Of a stretch of 64,000 bases of DNA, positions 51,120 to 63,609 are shown piece by piece. Every line of letters starts with the position of its first letter. Position 1 is the first letter of the stretch. The translations under genes were made by a program, and so were the position numbers. Where the stretch lies: positions 4,451,001-4,515,000 of the forward strand of contig CAMRHE010000077.1 in assembly GCA_947044405.1 (NCBI GenBank). The letters are read 5' to 3'. The notes beneath the pieces were generated by a model. The model ran no database searches and was not told where the DNA came from. It saw only the letters and a program-made list of their open reading frames with translations. The DNA is from Leptodactylus fallax (lineage: Eukaryota; Chordata; Amphibia; Anura; Leptodactylidae).

Positions 51120-51459
51120 TTAAAGGGGGTCTGTCACCACAACCAAGCACATCAACCCAACCGCAGAAAGATCACCTGAATCAAACAGTGTTTCCCCCTT
51201 GTGTACCGGTGCCCCCTTTGCAAAGATTTTTGTTGTCTGATATATGTTTTTCTTAATATCCAGATTAGCTCTTTGAAGCAATGAGAGCAACACCCTTGTT
51301 ATTCAAAAGCTAATTTGCATATATACAGAAACTGTGATATTTTGGCAATGGAGGCAGTGATACACCAGGGAAAAAAACACAATGTACGATTCAGCTGAAC
51401 CCAATCTATCTGCGGAGCTGGGTTGATATGCTGGGTTCTGGTGACAGTCTCCCTTTATT
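51120..51459. mobile_element. TTAA-type (T2-like) MITE
   Basis: The left end TTAAAGGGGGTCTGTCACCA and right end TTCTGGTGACAGTCTCCCTT are inverted, as are inner CACATCAACCCAAC and GGGTTGATATG. The left TTAA is intact and the right is mutated to TTAT. It is non-coding. Confidence 0.7.
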
Positions 51460-53781
51460 TGGTTACAGAGTAGTAGAAGTCCCTTCTCTTTCCCTCTTGG
51501 GCTGCCTTGTGCTGAGATTGCAGGGTTGCTAGGAGTTGCTATGGCAGCCAAGAGGCCTAACAACAGGCTCCGGTCTGTCATATATGGTTGCATATTGAAG
51601 TATATTGCACAAGTGATTAACCAATTGTATATTCAAGTCTCCTTGTGGGAATTTGCACATTATACAATATGTAATTATAGAACTTCTACAAGTTCCTTTA
51701 CAAATCTGTTTTTTTGTTGCTGTACTTACAACATTGTGCATTATTAAAAGGGCTTTCATACCTACAGTGTTATAATACGTGTACTTACTTCACTGGCTAA
51801 TCCGAATGAATGAACGAACATTAAACCAAAAACACCCTTCCAATTCAGTACACGGAGAGGGCACTACTTTCCAAGCATTCACATTCAGCAGCTGGTCCCA
51901 CATCAGGTAAAGTGAGCCTGACAAATCTATCCTTATGATTGACATCCAGTGAATTATTAACAGATGTAGGCTTTGTTGGCGGACTGAGTCACACGTCTCA
52001 GCTTCACCTCATCGCTGGCTGAAATATTTAGAAGTGTGAGCTGTTGCTGAAGAGATGTATGTCTTCTGGATTGGCATTTAAAAGACCATGTAGGGCTCCC
52101 CACACTCACTGTGGTTGTGCTCAGTCTCCGGCTTTGTTCCCGGTGGCCTGCACTTTCATCTGTTACCAAGTTGTCTCTTTGTTGGGTGAAGTTATTCCAG
52201 TCTCAGCTATCTCTATTAGCTTTGTGAGCATTGATGTAAGTCTTCACACAAAAGAGAACAGTGGGGACTGATCATGAGAAATGTTAAAAAGTGAACTACC
52301 CTGTTACACCTAATCTCAAAGAGAACACAGAGGATAGAAGTGGAAATCTGTTACATAAATCATTGTGACCTTATCTGTTCTTTTCTGCTATGCTTTCCAT
52401 ATTGTGTAAAGTAGGTCTTTATATTATATGAAAACATAGCAGCAGTCATATTCACCCCTCACAGGCCTCAGTGGTCACATGGGGTTGCTGACATTATGTT
52501 GCTTGCACCAATCACAGGCCTCAGCGATCCCCCAAGGCCACTGACATCATTCAGGAGTCAAGAAGAGGCCCAAGGATGATGGAGACCCGCACCGGCTACC
52601 TCAGTGGAGCTCAGGAGAGGTGAATATGTCTGTATATTATGTTTATGCGCCTCCACTGCAACCCTGCTTATTATTCGTTGGGGTCTAAAGAGACCCCAGC
52701 GTATATTAGTGTTTCATGAGCAGCAAACCTTGAAGATTTCAGGTCCAGTCGAATTCATAATTTTTGGAAAATTTGTTATGAACCCAGCTACAAACTGATT
52801 TGCTCATCCCTAATATCAACCAGCAGTTTAACTTCCTCAGTCACCAGTGGAGTAGCTATATAGGGGTCGCAATTGGAAGTGGGTGGCTAAGCCAGGGGTG
52901 CCACAGTCCTTACTTCGATCACACTATTATTTCTTTGTGTAAATTCCTCTATCATATTCCTTCCTATACTACACAGCGTAGTTTATAAAGGTGCTGTCTG
53001 AGTGTTGGAGAATGATGGAGCTGGTGCCACTTTGAGACAGAGTGAGACAGAAGTGTATGCGCTCAGGTAAGGAGGCTGAGCAGAGAATCCATCTATAGAT
53101 CTTCAGGGACAAGTTAGCGGAGAATCAATGGTGGCTGATGGGTTGAGGATAGACAGTGGAGTTTGCATATGCTGATTCCTGGTGGGGGTGACAAGGTTGT
53201 ATAGGTGGTGGATAATAGGCTCAGTGAAGGCAATTAAATTTTGCAGTGTGCTGATCTGGCCCAATACTGGTCTAACTGCTGGGTCCATAGCTGACAGTAA
53301 ACAGTTTTCTGAGAAAAGATTCAGTATAATTTGTAATATATTTTAGTGGCTGCTCAGGCTAGGCTTAAGAGTCGAGTGGGTGGCCCTTCTCAGTGTCTGA
53401 CACCTATCTTTCTATGAGTGTGCATTTAGAGAAAGCTGTCAATCCCTCAGTAAGACCGCCTACTTGACTGCTAATCCCAGAATGAGCAGAGAGACTTAAA
53501 TGAATAACTCACAAGTTATAATGAATCTTTTCCTATAAAGCTACTGTACGTATCAATCTACTCTGCTCCTCCTGTTCTATAACATGCTCCTGCATATGGG
53601 ACTGCATTTTATATAACTGAGTTAATATTAGGCTATTATATCAACCAAATAGTTAAGAATTTTAGAACTACCTGTATACCAGCCAGGTCTGGACTGATGC
53701 TGAATGTGGAGAAAGTGAAACTGATCCTTTATTTTAGGGCATCCAGCTTACTTAACCTGACGCCTATGAGGTGGAGATATA
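51460..53781. other. No gene; degraded MITEs
   Basis: About 53400-53600 is a diverged relative of the MITE at 44717-45022 (shared TATCAATCTACTCTGCTCC- and CTATAACATG-type words). About 52640-52815 ends TGATTTGCTCATCCCTAATA, resembling a hAT TAGAGATGAG terminus. No coding sequence was seen. Confidence 0.45.
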
Positions 53782-54590
53782 GCCAGTGGCGTAAATACCA
53801 GGGTAGCAGTGGTAGTGGCCGCCACAGGGCCTGGGACCTTTTTTTTTTTTTTTTTTTTTAATAGGCCGTTACTTGCTGGAGTAACCCTATTAGTAGCCCT
53901 ACTTACTTACGCTGCTGCTCACGGCTGCCTTCGCGTCCCCTTCTGTGTCCCATATCATGTCACTGGGGCCCCCTGGAGGGAAGAAGGGGAAGCGGAGGCG
54001 GTTGTGAGCAGGAGCGAGGATCGGTAAGTGTGGCTGCGGGTCCACGGCATGAGTATTTATTGGACGAACTCCAACAAATACTGCTATCATTATGCTCTGG
54101 GATCTTTTCAGACCCCGGAGTATAATTAGCGGAGGCCCAGGGGAAGTGAAGAACATAAAAAACAGTGTTACTCACCTCTCCTGCAATCCAGCATTCTCCA
54201 GGCAGTCTTCGGGCCTCTTTGGTAACGTCCCAGATGTCACGTGGGCCATGTCGGCGTCATTATGCGTCACTACACCAGCCTGGCCCATGTGACGTCTGTA
54301 CCGACATTGAAGAGGGCTGAAAGCAGCAGGGAGTGTGCTGGAGCCCAGGAGAGGTAAGGAATATTGGTTTTTATGTTTGCGACCTCCCCTGGGACTCCGA
54401 TCATTATACTCTGGGGTCTGAAAAGACATAATACTGTGTGCAGGAGCCGCGATGGAGCATAATACACTGTATAAATATAGTGTGTGTAAATGGGTGTGGA
54501 GGCCAGGAAAGGGGGTGCTTCCCCATGGGAGGGGGCCCCCAAGTCAAAAGTTTGCTGGGGGGGCCCGGTCTTTGCAAGTTATGCCCCAGG
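53782..54590. mobile_element. GC-rich non-coding element (GTGGCGTAA...TTATGCCCC ends)
   Basis: The left AGTGGCGTAAATACCAGGGT and right GCAAGTTATGCCCCA are weakly inverted. GGGCCTGGGACC and GGGGCCCGGTC lie just inside the ends. The interior is much more GC-rich than the surroundings and contains the inverted pair TCACGTGGGCCATG / TGGCCCATGTGACG. A T run lies at about 53829-53848. Similar elements are frequent in frogs. Apparent frames lack protein motifs. Confidence 0.5.
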
Positions 54591-56081
54591 ATGTAGCTGA
54601 AAGAAGTTATGGTTTCCACTCCTAAATCTTGACCTTTCTTCTTTGATTGAGATTCCTGAGGACAGAAAACATTATCACAAGCTGGGAGGAAATGAACAAT
54701 TCCCCATGCACTAAATTTTCTCCTGGTCCTCAAGAACATCAATTAAGCCAGATGGAGCATTAGAGCTTACAGACTCAGAAATATTCACACTTGGCTGAAC
54801 TGAGCGTGCATGTTTCATGGTGAGTCAGAGGAAATAAATGTGAACTGAACAAATATTTGGTTGATTTTATGTCTATGGTCAGCTGAAGTACTAATAATTC
54901 CTTACCAGAAAACGATAGGAGAAGAAGTCTGAAGCATCCAAGCTTTCTGCACACAGATACTACACATAAGGATTTTGAGCACAGTCATCCTTTCATGCTT
55001 GCCTGGAGATCCTCCTTTAATCTATCCCAACCTGTGAACCAAATGTTTTTGTGCTGACGGTCTATAGAAATAGAATATAATACAGAGAATCTTCTGTGAC
55101 TTACGAGCTTGAAAATTGTCACCTGCAATCGGATTTCTCTTTCTGTAATTAGTTTTCCTTCTTGTGATGTTAAATAAAAATAAAATTATTACAGTTTCAT
55201 ACTATCATATTAATTTCTGTAGAAATACATAAACAAAAGGAATCCCAAGGAGCCCTACATATCATATTTATCTGATCACTTAATGGTAGAAGGAAAACAA
55301 TTAAAATGAGAAAACAGCAGAGAAATGATTCACGGTGAGACACGGCAATGATCTCTTAATGAGCACTCTTAGATTTCCTTAACAAGCTGCAGAAGAGGAG
55401 CGAAAGAAGCAAGATTACGTTATGCAGATGAACCTAATAACTAGTTGCTCTTTCTTGTATCTCTGTGATTTAGATCATTTTTTAACCTTTGTTCATTTTC
55501 TCATTTTGCAAAGAGCTCATAGAAGAATGATTAAATGGGCTATGCGGGTATCTTGCCCTGTCATCAATACAACTAATACTGTAGATAAAAGATCAGAAGT
55601 CCAATGCTGTCCTTTCCATGCACTGCAGTATAATTACACAACAGAAAATTTCAGTGAATCCAGCTAGGAATTCTAGGTAATATAATGACATGCAAATGAG
55701 TGCTCAAAATACACGAGTGTCCCAACAGATGTTGCAAACATTGTAATATGATAAGCATTGCACGCTGAAAAATCTCCACAGAGACACAGTAAGAGGTATT
55801 CAAGGAGATAAATGAATAGCACGTATTGTACTAACATCAACGCCTCAAAATAAAGCAGAGCAGGAACCCTAATGGGTGCCATGCCAGATGTACTTCAAGC
55901 CTTCCATGTTTTCTCGATTCTCCCATTATGTTAATCCCCTTGAGCTACACCAATTATTGAGGAGCATTACCAAATGATTAAAATGCACAATGAGGAAATG
56001 AAGCTACAATAATATTTTTATCACGAATAATGGTTAAATGTTCTAAGAAACTGATGGAAAAGATCATAAAGTGCTAAATCT

Positions 56082-56082
<1 letters not shown>
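54591..56082. other. No gene recognised
   Basis: AT-rich intronic sequence; a short AAATAAAAATAAAA run near 55170. Confidence 0.5.

Positions 56083-56131
<49 letters not shown>
56083..56131. repeat. (TA)n microsatellite
   Basis: A nearly pure TA run of about 48 bp. Confidence 0.95.
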
Positions 56132-56137
<6 letters not shown>

Positions 56138-57176
56138 TATCTCAATACATAATAAAAATCAATACAGCAATATATGAGAAATCTGGATTTATGTTTCTAT
56201 GTGTATTATTATTACATGGAAATATGAGCTCATGGTGCCACTTTGGTGTCTATTAGATTTTCATTCTGAAGGAAACCGAGCAAAGAACATGGAGCTCAAC
56301 TAAGCTAGCCCTTTAGCTGCTGAGAGGGACGACAATGCATGAACTCCTACCAATGAAAATGTCTTATGTTTCTATGATAGCAAGGGTGTTTCAGATGGAA
56401 CTCCTGTCCTTAGTCATGCCATTGCATTACATGTTTCTATGATATGTATTCTGGGTTTAGTTTCTTTTTTGTGATCTATGCCCTGGAAGGGACCTTCACC
56501 TTTTCACAGAAATAAAACAATGTTCTTTATAGGGCAATCTACCCACCTTCATGTAGCCCTGTCTACAAGACAAGACAAGACAAGACAAGACAGGTTCATA
56601 GGACAATCCATTTACTGTACTGTGGGGACTATGTAGTTTCAAGGTACAGTATCATCCACCAATTAGTTGGTTTGCTGTTCACACTGCTTGAGAAAAGCTC
56701 ATGAGTGAATAAATAACTGTCAATTTAAATTTTTCACTAATATTGTGTTGCCATTATCTTCATAGGGGCTTGTTTTCTCATTGGAGGTGACATACAGGAC
56801 CTGGCATGAACTGTAGAAATAGTTCTATTACACATTGTCTAACAGTCACTGCCAATATGCCAGAAGAATAGTTCTATATCTAAACAAAGACTGGTGAGCA
56901 AGAATATTGGGCTAGTTTGGACCAGGTGGACAAATCTGTCTGTGGTTAGTACAACCCTTATGGTGTTCATACAAGAACAAGTCCGTTGAACCCAATTATT
57001 TTGGCAGGACCAGCCAACTTTACATGTCCCACTGTGTTTATAAATTGTAATTCTTGTAGACATGGACACCACAGGTCAGCTTGGTAAACTCCAGTGCTTG
57101 ATATTGGTTGTGAACCCTGGATATTTGACTTTTATTAATTCACTTCACACTTCAATAAAAGCTATACATAAATCAT
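56132..57176. other. No gene; short (ACAAG)n
   Basis: A pentamer ACAAG is repeated about five times at 56566-56592. The rest is unremarkable. Confidence 0.55.
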
Positions 57177-57177
57177 G

Positions 57178-57270
<93 letters not shown>
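57177..57270. repeat. Compound (CA)n-(TA)n microsatellite
   Basis: About 24 CA dinucleotides (57179-57226) run directly into about 21 TA dinucleotides (57228-57270). Confidence 0.95.
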
Positions 57271-57271
<1 letters not shown>

Positions 57272-57379
57272 CTAAAATATGTGAAAGTAGAATAAGGCTG
57301 GGCCTAAACCCTCTAAGACATGCAATAGCAGTAAACATGCCTATTACAAACAGTATATAAATAAGTTGAGTACAAAGTT

Positions 57380-57759
57380 TACCTAAAAGGTGCCAAAAAA
57401 GTAGTGAAGTGGTGGGAGTCCAACTGCTGAGACCCCTACCAATGCAGAGAGCAGGGGTCTCTTACCCATGCTGTAAATGTAGTGATGGACACAGAATGTG
57501 TGCCACCGCTCCATTCACTTCAATGGGACCACTGGAGATAGTCAAAGTACAGTGTTTGGCGATCTCCAGCTCTTCTATTGAAATGTAGGGAACAAGAGGG
57601 CTCATTTTGCATCTGATGCTACATCATTCGCAACAGGGGTAAAAGACCCCCATTCTCAGGGTCGGTGGGGGTCTCAGTGGTTGGACCCCTACCAAACAGC
57701 AATTTATTCCCAATTCTTTGGATAAGGGATACATAATGATTGTGTTATAACCCATTTAA
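57380..57759. mobile_element. TTAA-type MITE sharing its right TTAA with the next element
   Basis: Inverted words GTGGGAGTCCAACTGCTGAG and CTCAGTGGTTGGACCCCTAC, and CAGGGGTCTCTTACCC and GGGGTAAAAGACCCCC, define a palindromic element. Its right end is ATAACCCATTTAA. The TTAA at 57756-57759 also starts the following element. The left end is decayed. Confidence 0.6.
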
Positions 57760-57932
57760 GGAGGACCTTTCACCACCTCCACCAACTCTGGCACAGTTGG
57801 AATTTTTCTCTAGTCCCTATCATTCTAGATTAATAATTTACTGCAGTCCAGGACTGCCAGAATCCGTGGAACAGCACCTATTGAAGGATGGCAAGGGTTG
57901 GACTTGGTGGAGGTGGTGAAAGACCATCTTTA
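57756..57932. mobile_element. TTAA-type MITE, CACCTCCACC family, copy C (177 bp)
   Basis: TTAA at 57756-57759 and 57929-57932; ends GGAGGACCTTTCACCACCTC and GAGGTGGTGAAAGACCATCT are inverted. It keeps only the terminal parts of copies A and B (20492 and 35495) and lacks the TGACACCGCCC interior, so it is an internal deletion form. Confidence 0.8.
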
Positions 57933-58404
57933 AGTTTTGCAAAAGGTGTTTAGAATTTTTAGTTATTCACTGTTCATTTTCAATTATAAGAAGCGGTTTT
58001 ATTAATTATCCACTTCTCCTTGCAAGATATCTCAAGCTGCTTTAAGGGGCTTGCCAAATATTCTCTAGAGGTTTCAAAGACAGTGAGGAGGTGTCTCCTT
58101 GGTAGCTGCCACTGCTGACAGATGGAGTCTTAGGAAAAGGAAGGAATGCTGAGTCAGAATTGATAATTTCACTTTAGCTTGTCAATAACTCATTGTCCAA
58201 GGAGAAGACCACCAAAGTTGCAAATTATCTCTTCTGTTAAACCAGGGCAAGGAACCAAGACAATTTATCAAAGAAAGAATGTGCTGCAAGTACAGCAACA
58301 TGCGAGGATGACCTTAGGTGGTACATAATCAAAGTGACAAAATAACACCTGTATCAGCTCATGATAAAGTTCTATTCTAAAGAAATATTTTCATCCAAAC
58401 TTCA
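57933..58404. other. No gene recognised
   Basis: AT-rich sequence, no definable feature. Confidence 0.5.
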
Positions 58405-58910
58405 GTGGGAAAGATTTACTAATATGGTCTTAAATTTAGACAACTTAAAACTATACTAGTTAGGCAGAAGATGTGATCATAGTGAAATATTTGGTGCATC
58501 TTGGTATATGTTAGACACTTTTCTTTTCTTTATACCATCTTAAAATTTTGGTACAATTTTAGCTTATTTTAAGACTCCTCTATGCCAAGGGTTCTTCTCT
58601 GGACACTTTCCAAAGCGGACTAGTGAGGCCTGTCTTTAACAGTGTAAACTTAGACAAGCAGTCTGAAAATTGGATTTGTTTGATCCAGAATTTACAATGC
58701 AATTTTGATGCATTGTGGTGCACTTAAGCCTTGTCCCTTTTTTTCTAAGAAAACACACCCACATCTAGCAAGTTGAAAAGTTTTAACCCAAGCTAGATGC
58801 TCCAAGATGTACCCCAAAGTGTGCCAAAGAGGTGCCACATTATGGCAAAGATGTGACATATTTCAGCCAGTGTCTACTTGTGACCACAATAATAAATCTG
58901 GGCCATTGGT
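58405..58910. mobile_element. MITE-like element with GATTTACTAAT/AATAATAAATC ends
   Basis: The left TGGGAAAGATTTACTAATAT is partly mirrored by CCACAATAATAAATCTGGGC. The interior has TTGTGGTGCACTTAAGCC and AGATGCTCCAAGATGTACC, shared with the region at 42165-42340. No target duplication was found. Confidence 0.45.
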
Positions 58911-59479
58911 TACAGTGCACATACGCTACTCAAACAGTAGAGGTGGCTATGCTTCTACTGTCTTGTTCACTTGAACAAGCCAAAAGTGCAATATCTTTTA
59001 AAACCACATACACAATGATGAGGGTTTAATGCTTGAAAAAGTGCTGCAGTCACCTCAAAAACGGTTTGCCAGGAGTGATAGGTATTGGATCTTCCACCAA
59101 TCTGTAATATTAAAAGGGTTTTCTTGATTCAGAATATGATAGCCTATTCTCTGGGTAGGCTATTAAATTTCAAAGGTCCAATAACCGCATGTGAACACTT
59201 AAAATCAGAAGTAGTTCACATCCATATCAAGTAAATCATTATTACACCTTGTGTCCTCATATAACTCTAAGTAGATTCGACTGTTCCGTGAAACAAATAT
59301 TGCAGATATTGACAGCACAGTGTGTGGTTATTCTCTCTCTCTCATGAATGCAGGCAACCAGAAAAGACTAAAATATTGTTAAGGTAAATTACAATCTTCA
59401 ATAGACTGAGAATAGAGCATAGAGAATAGAGTCAAAATGATTAAAAAGGGAAATCGTGAGTAAAATAGAATTAATAGAG
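58911..59479. other. No gene recognised
   Basis: AT-rich sequence; AAAAGGGTTTTCTTGATTC near 59114 may be a solo MITE end. Confidence 0.5.
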
Positions 59480-59704
59480 TTAAGGCTGAGGCACCACGTT
59501 GCGGAAACGCAGCTTTTTTTTTTTGTTGCAGATTTTGTTGCGTTTTTTTGAGCCAGGAGTGGGTTGAGCAGAAGAGACAAGTATAAGAGCTTCCTAATAT
59601 ATTTCCCATTCCTTTTGTTGCTATTCTTGGCTTTGGCTCAAAAAAATGCAGCAAAATCTGCAACAAAAAAAAGCTGCGTTTCCGCAATGTGGAGCCTCTG
59701 CTTT
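59480..59704. mobile_element. Near-palindromic MITE, copy 2 (225 bp)
   Basis: The left arm TTAAGGCTGAGGCACCACGT, CGGAAACGCAGCTTT and GCGTTTTTTTGAGCCAGGAG is mirrored by GGCTTTGGCTCAAAAAAATG, AAAGCTGCGTTTCCGCAATG and TGGAGCCTCTGCTTTA. It belongs to the same family as 23445-23660. Confidence 0.85.
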
Positions 59705-60767
59705 ACATGGCTACAGACTGTAAGCAAACCTTGTGTAGTCCCGTCCTGCAGTTATTCTCCCATCTGTTTCCTACTTTAAAATCCATCCAATAAAAGAAGC
59801 ATGGGTCAGATGTAGGCGAGTATGACTGCGATACAAAACAGCGCAAGCTTTCTTTGCAGTCTGTAACCATGGAAACACATAGGTCTGCGCTAGAGCTGTA
59901 TACACAAAACAATAAGATTTTTTTTTTTTTTTTAATTTAGATTATTTGCAAAGCTCATATTTTATTATGGATGCACATCATGCATATCATTTTAGTATTA
60001 AAAAGTTAGACAGCTGAGTTTGTGCTACAACTAGCATTGGGCACCTGTGCTGTAAAAATGCCCACTAGTGACTACTGTGAAAACTGTTATTGGTACTCAC
60101 TAAAGAACAAAATGAATAGCCGTAACTTTGCAATGGAGCATAATAGAATACACTGAGAGCTTCATGTGTACACACTCTCATTGCTGCATATAATGACAAC
60201 GGCATGGGTAATAGACAATCTACTGCAAACACAAAGCTTCTGTATCTTACAGGACCCAGATAAACTATATTGATTATTGGGAAACTAAAAAAAAAAAAAA
60301 TAAATGTTTAACCCCAAAAGGGCAACCCATCTGTGTATAATGACTAATTTATACAAACATCCAAGCCTGAAGCCACTAAGGGAAGGATTCACTGAACTGC
60401 AGACATTGGAAGAGGAATTGGAAGCTTTGCTAATGCTCACTGCCAGTTTGTGTGATATAGAGCATCAAAGCACAGCATGAACTAAATCCAGCTAGAAACA
60501 GCCCAGTCAGTAACTAACATGTATTGCTGCATCACTATTATATCTGCTAGACCTGAAGGAACACTGTAGTTATTATGGAGCTACGGTTGCTTGCCCGGTC
60601 TTGTTGGCTTGTCACTTTTCTTTATTGTACAAATAACAAGTACCATGTGAGTTATGAAATAGCTGTTCTAGAAAGAAGGAATCAATTGGCTTGTCATTCT
60701 ACATTGTGCCCCATGCTTTGAGTACTATCCAACTTTACATTTGAGTTAGTCCTCAAGCTTAGTGAGC
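59705..60767. other. No gene recognised
   Basis: Contains a T run (about 59918-59934) and an A run (about 60288-60301); no coding sequence was found. Confidence 0.5.
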
Positions 60768-61842
60768 TACACTCCTCAACAGTGAAATAACACCACCAAG
60801 TAGTCTTGGAATTATGGAAATCACAGGATCGGTAGATATGTTAATAATTTGCAAATGATAAAACTAAATATTCAAAATATATAGATTTATTCACTATTAG
60901 GTATCAGAGCCATGTATAAAAATATGTGAACTTACACACCTTGGCATGCTGTCAATGAGGTTATTAGTGTCTGTCTGAGGAATGTTATGCCACGCTAAAT
61001 GCACTTGAGCACACAAATCCTCAATATTGACTGCTGGCAACTTCCTTTGCAATTGGGCGACCAATGACGTTCCAGATCTACTCAATGGGGGACAAGTCCG
61101 AAGATGCTGCAGGTCATGGTAGCACACTTAAGCCATGCAGGCTCTTAACAGTAGCACAAGCAACAGCTCCCGGGACACTTTGAAGAAATTGCTACTATTG
61201 GTTCTATGACCAAATCAATGTAATGCTGAGCTATTAGTGTACCTGACATGAAGACTACTCCACATTATTCCACCCTACACTATAGTCTTGGGAGTAGGAC
61301 CGGTGTGTTGTTCTCTTGTGAAGACTTATTCATGGCATTGCTCATTTGTTCTCCAGACCAACCTCCGGCTATCATTGCATTTTGCAGGACTCATTGCTGA
61401 AGAGGATAGACCTCCATTCCAGCCTCCATTACCATCTTGATGTGCATCATGATATTGATGATGTGAGGTCAAGAGAACACCTGTAGTTGGATATCTGGTT
61501 TGTAGCCCAATTCTGCGCAAACGTCTGTTTGTGTTGACACTGGGACAGACATTGTTTAACAGTGTTAAGAATGATACACCAACAAAAGGCAATGCAACAA
61601 GTGCCAATGGCTAGCACTAACAGGAGGCATCGCACAATCATCTCACACCATTTGAGCCGATTTTTGAGGTTTCTTTTGGCTAAAAACTTTCAATCTGGTT
61701 TTTATGTCCCTCCCTCCTGCCACAGATTGAAGATTGAAAATTTGATAATTTGAAGATCTTAGCAACATCTGCTACTTCTTCGATTTCCATAACCTTATGG
61801 CTTGTCCTACTTGTTGTTACAATTGCAGTATTGAGGAGTGTA
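60768..61842 (-). mobile_element. Decayed Tc1/mariner element of a second lineage (1075 bp)
   Basis: The ends TACACTCCTCAACAGTGAAA and TGCAGTATTGAGGAGTGTA are inverted and bordered by TA. On the minus strand, fragments show NRRLRRIGLQTRYP (about 61500-61550), typical of the Tc1 region after the DNA-binding domain, and LAWHNIPQTDTNNLIDSMPR (about 60945-61010), typical of the C-terminus. These motifs belong to a different Tc1/mariner branch from the copies at 40-51 kb. Stops and frameshifts separate the fragments, so it is inactive. Confidence 0.8.
60897..61607 (-). pseudogene. Fragmented Tc1/mariner transposase
   Basis: Two open pieces remain, at 61607-61326 and 61127-60897 on the minus strand. 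The first carries the Arg-Arg-Ile-Gly-Leu motif and a later RRLVWRTNEQ reading that may be the vestige of the first catalytic region. The second carries the conserved AWHNIP and SMPR C-terminal motifs. The middle catalytic Asp region could not be read in one frame. It lies within the element bounded by 60768 and 61842. Confidence 0.65.
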
Positions 61843-62679
61843 TATGCATGTAACCTGACACAGAATCCCTATGGGTCTGTATTACCTGTAGTGGCAGATT
61901 CTCCGATTGTCATCCTATGCTGTCTCTGACATGTATTACAGGGATACATGCTTTTTAATATGGGAGAATACCCTGGTAATACAGCAGCCAATGGAACATG
62001 ACACAGTAACCTTTTCTGTTGGATTCTATATAGTAAAATAAAATGTGCATTGTATCATGGCCCCACAGAGCTCAGAGACTGCAGACAGCTATGAAATCTG
62101 CGGCCTATGGAGATACAGTATGGCCCCATTGCAGATTTTGGTGATGTATTACAACATTCTTAAACTTTCAGCCTTTAATTTTCTGGCAAATTTTGTGTCA
62201 TTAATTCATTTAGTAATATACTTTATTACCAGATTTTAGGCTTCTCTGCATTAAATCCTGTGTTGAAATCCACATTCTGCCCCCTCTGTATTTTTTCCCC
62301 TGTTATTGTCAGCAGAAATGCTCACTGCTTCGGACTGTGAATATGGAGGAGTATGTGTGTAATACACAGGAACTGAGGCTGGAGGGGGGGTGGGGAGAAT
62401 CACTTATATCTCAGGCATTATAAAATCTAGAATTATGGTAGATTCACATCATTCATATGACACCAGAACCACAGTTCTACATTTTCATTTGGAGCAAAAA
62501 ATACACAAATTTACACATAACTTTATAAATAAATTATAATTTGATATTTTTCATGGTTTACATTTATGTTAACAGTGCAGTTTTTACTTGAAGAGACAAA
62601 CAAATTAATATAGGACTACAGCTTTTGCTGGTATAGAACTTCTGTTTACCAGGCTTGAAATAACTAGTTCAAAGGTGAC
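61843..62679. other. No gene recognised
   Basis: AT-rich intronic sequence; a G run lies near 62383. Confidence 0.5.
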
Positions 62680-63102
62680 TTAAAAGAACACTAAACACCA
62701 AAGAGTATAAAAAATATCCCAAACCTTCCTCCATTTACCACCTCCTTTCCTATGATCCTATTTTAAAACATATAAAGAATCCTTCTTTGTGTGACCCAGG
62801 AGCTTGGTCATGCCTCTCTGCCTTTTCACTATCTTGTGAGAGGCTGCAAGACAACTGGCTAGACTAGGACAATTCTGCCCCGTCAGTTGTAGGACAAATG
62901 CTTAATAATTCCACCCCTTTTGCTAAACCCTCTCCATCTAGACGGTGGAATAGATCAGCAGCAGAGTAACCCCAATGTTCATTCAGGATTTATAAAAGAC
63001 GGTTGGTGTCAGGGTCATGCAAAAAATTCTGCAGACTGAAACAGTGAGGACACCTATTTTAGGCTACTTTTATCATTCATTTTTATATTTAGTGTTCCTT
63101 TA
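62680..63102. mobile_element. TTAA-type MITE, 423 bp
   Basis: TTAA at 62680-62683 and 63099-63102; the ends TTAAAAGAACACTAAACACC and TTTAGTGTTCCTTTAA are inverted. It is non-coding, and closest of all mobile elements to the KCNH exon (about 0.5 kb downstream of the donor). Confidence 0.75.
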
Positions 63103-63609
63103 AGCAGTGGGTACATGAAGGTATCTAATTCCTGAATGACAAAGTCATGGCCAGGAATGTCGATAGCCAACTATAATGATACAGATACTATGCTAGGTAC
63201 TGAACGCCTGAGATGGAAACACATAAAGAAGAAGTTAGCACTGCCTATTTGATTTGGTTTATTATTTATTAATTCATTCTTTATTTTTAGTAGTGTTCCA
63301 TGGACATACTGGAATATATATATATGATGATATATTGGAATATTTTCTTACACCTAGCACATCCTAGAGAAGAACAAATATAGCTTTTTCCTACTGTATG
63401 CTGAAGTAGGCACATTGATAACATTAGCCGTCTCGTATAGTCTTACTGATCAATCAATAATTAATAATTCCATCTTAAAATAATGTAGTAAAGTAAAACA
63501 TACAATGTGTGAATGGACATTCAAAATCCATTGCTCAAAGGAAGAATGCCTACAGGCAAAACAGTATTGGATTATCTGAAATTGCTAAAATAAGCATTTT
63601 ATTACTTAC
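63103..63609 (-). other. Start of the large downstream KCNH intron
   Basis: The segment begins at the GTAAGT donor (63609-63604 on the minus strand) and is plain AT-rich DNA up to the MITE ending at 63102. I saw no further exon. In particular, no minus-strand continuation encoding the conserved Phe-Trp-Cys segment that follows the PAS exon in KCNH channels was recognised anywhere down to position 1. Confidence 0.7.

Noticed and set aside
53809..54742. Cluster of open frames of 66-112 residues on both strands
   Set aside because: They lie in a GC-rich non-coding mobile element where stops are rare. They overlap on both strands and have no domain signature.
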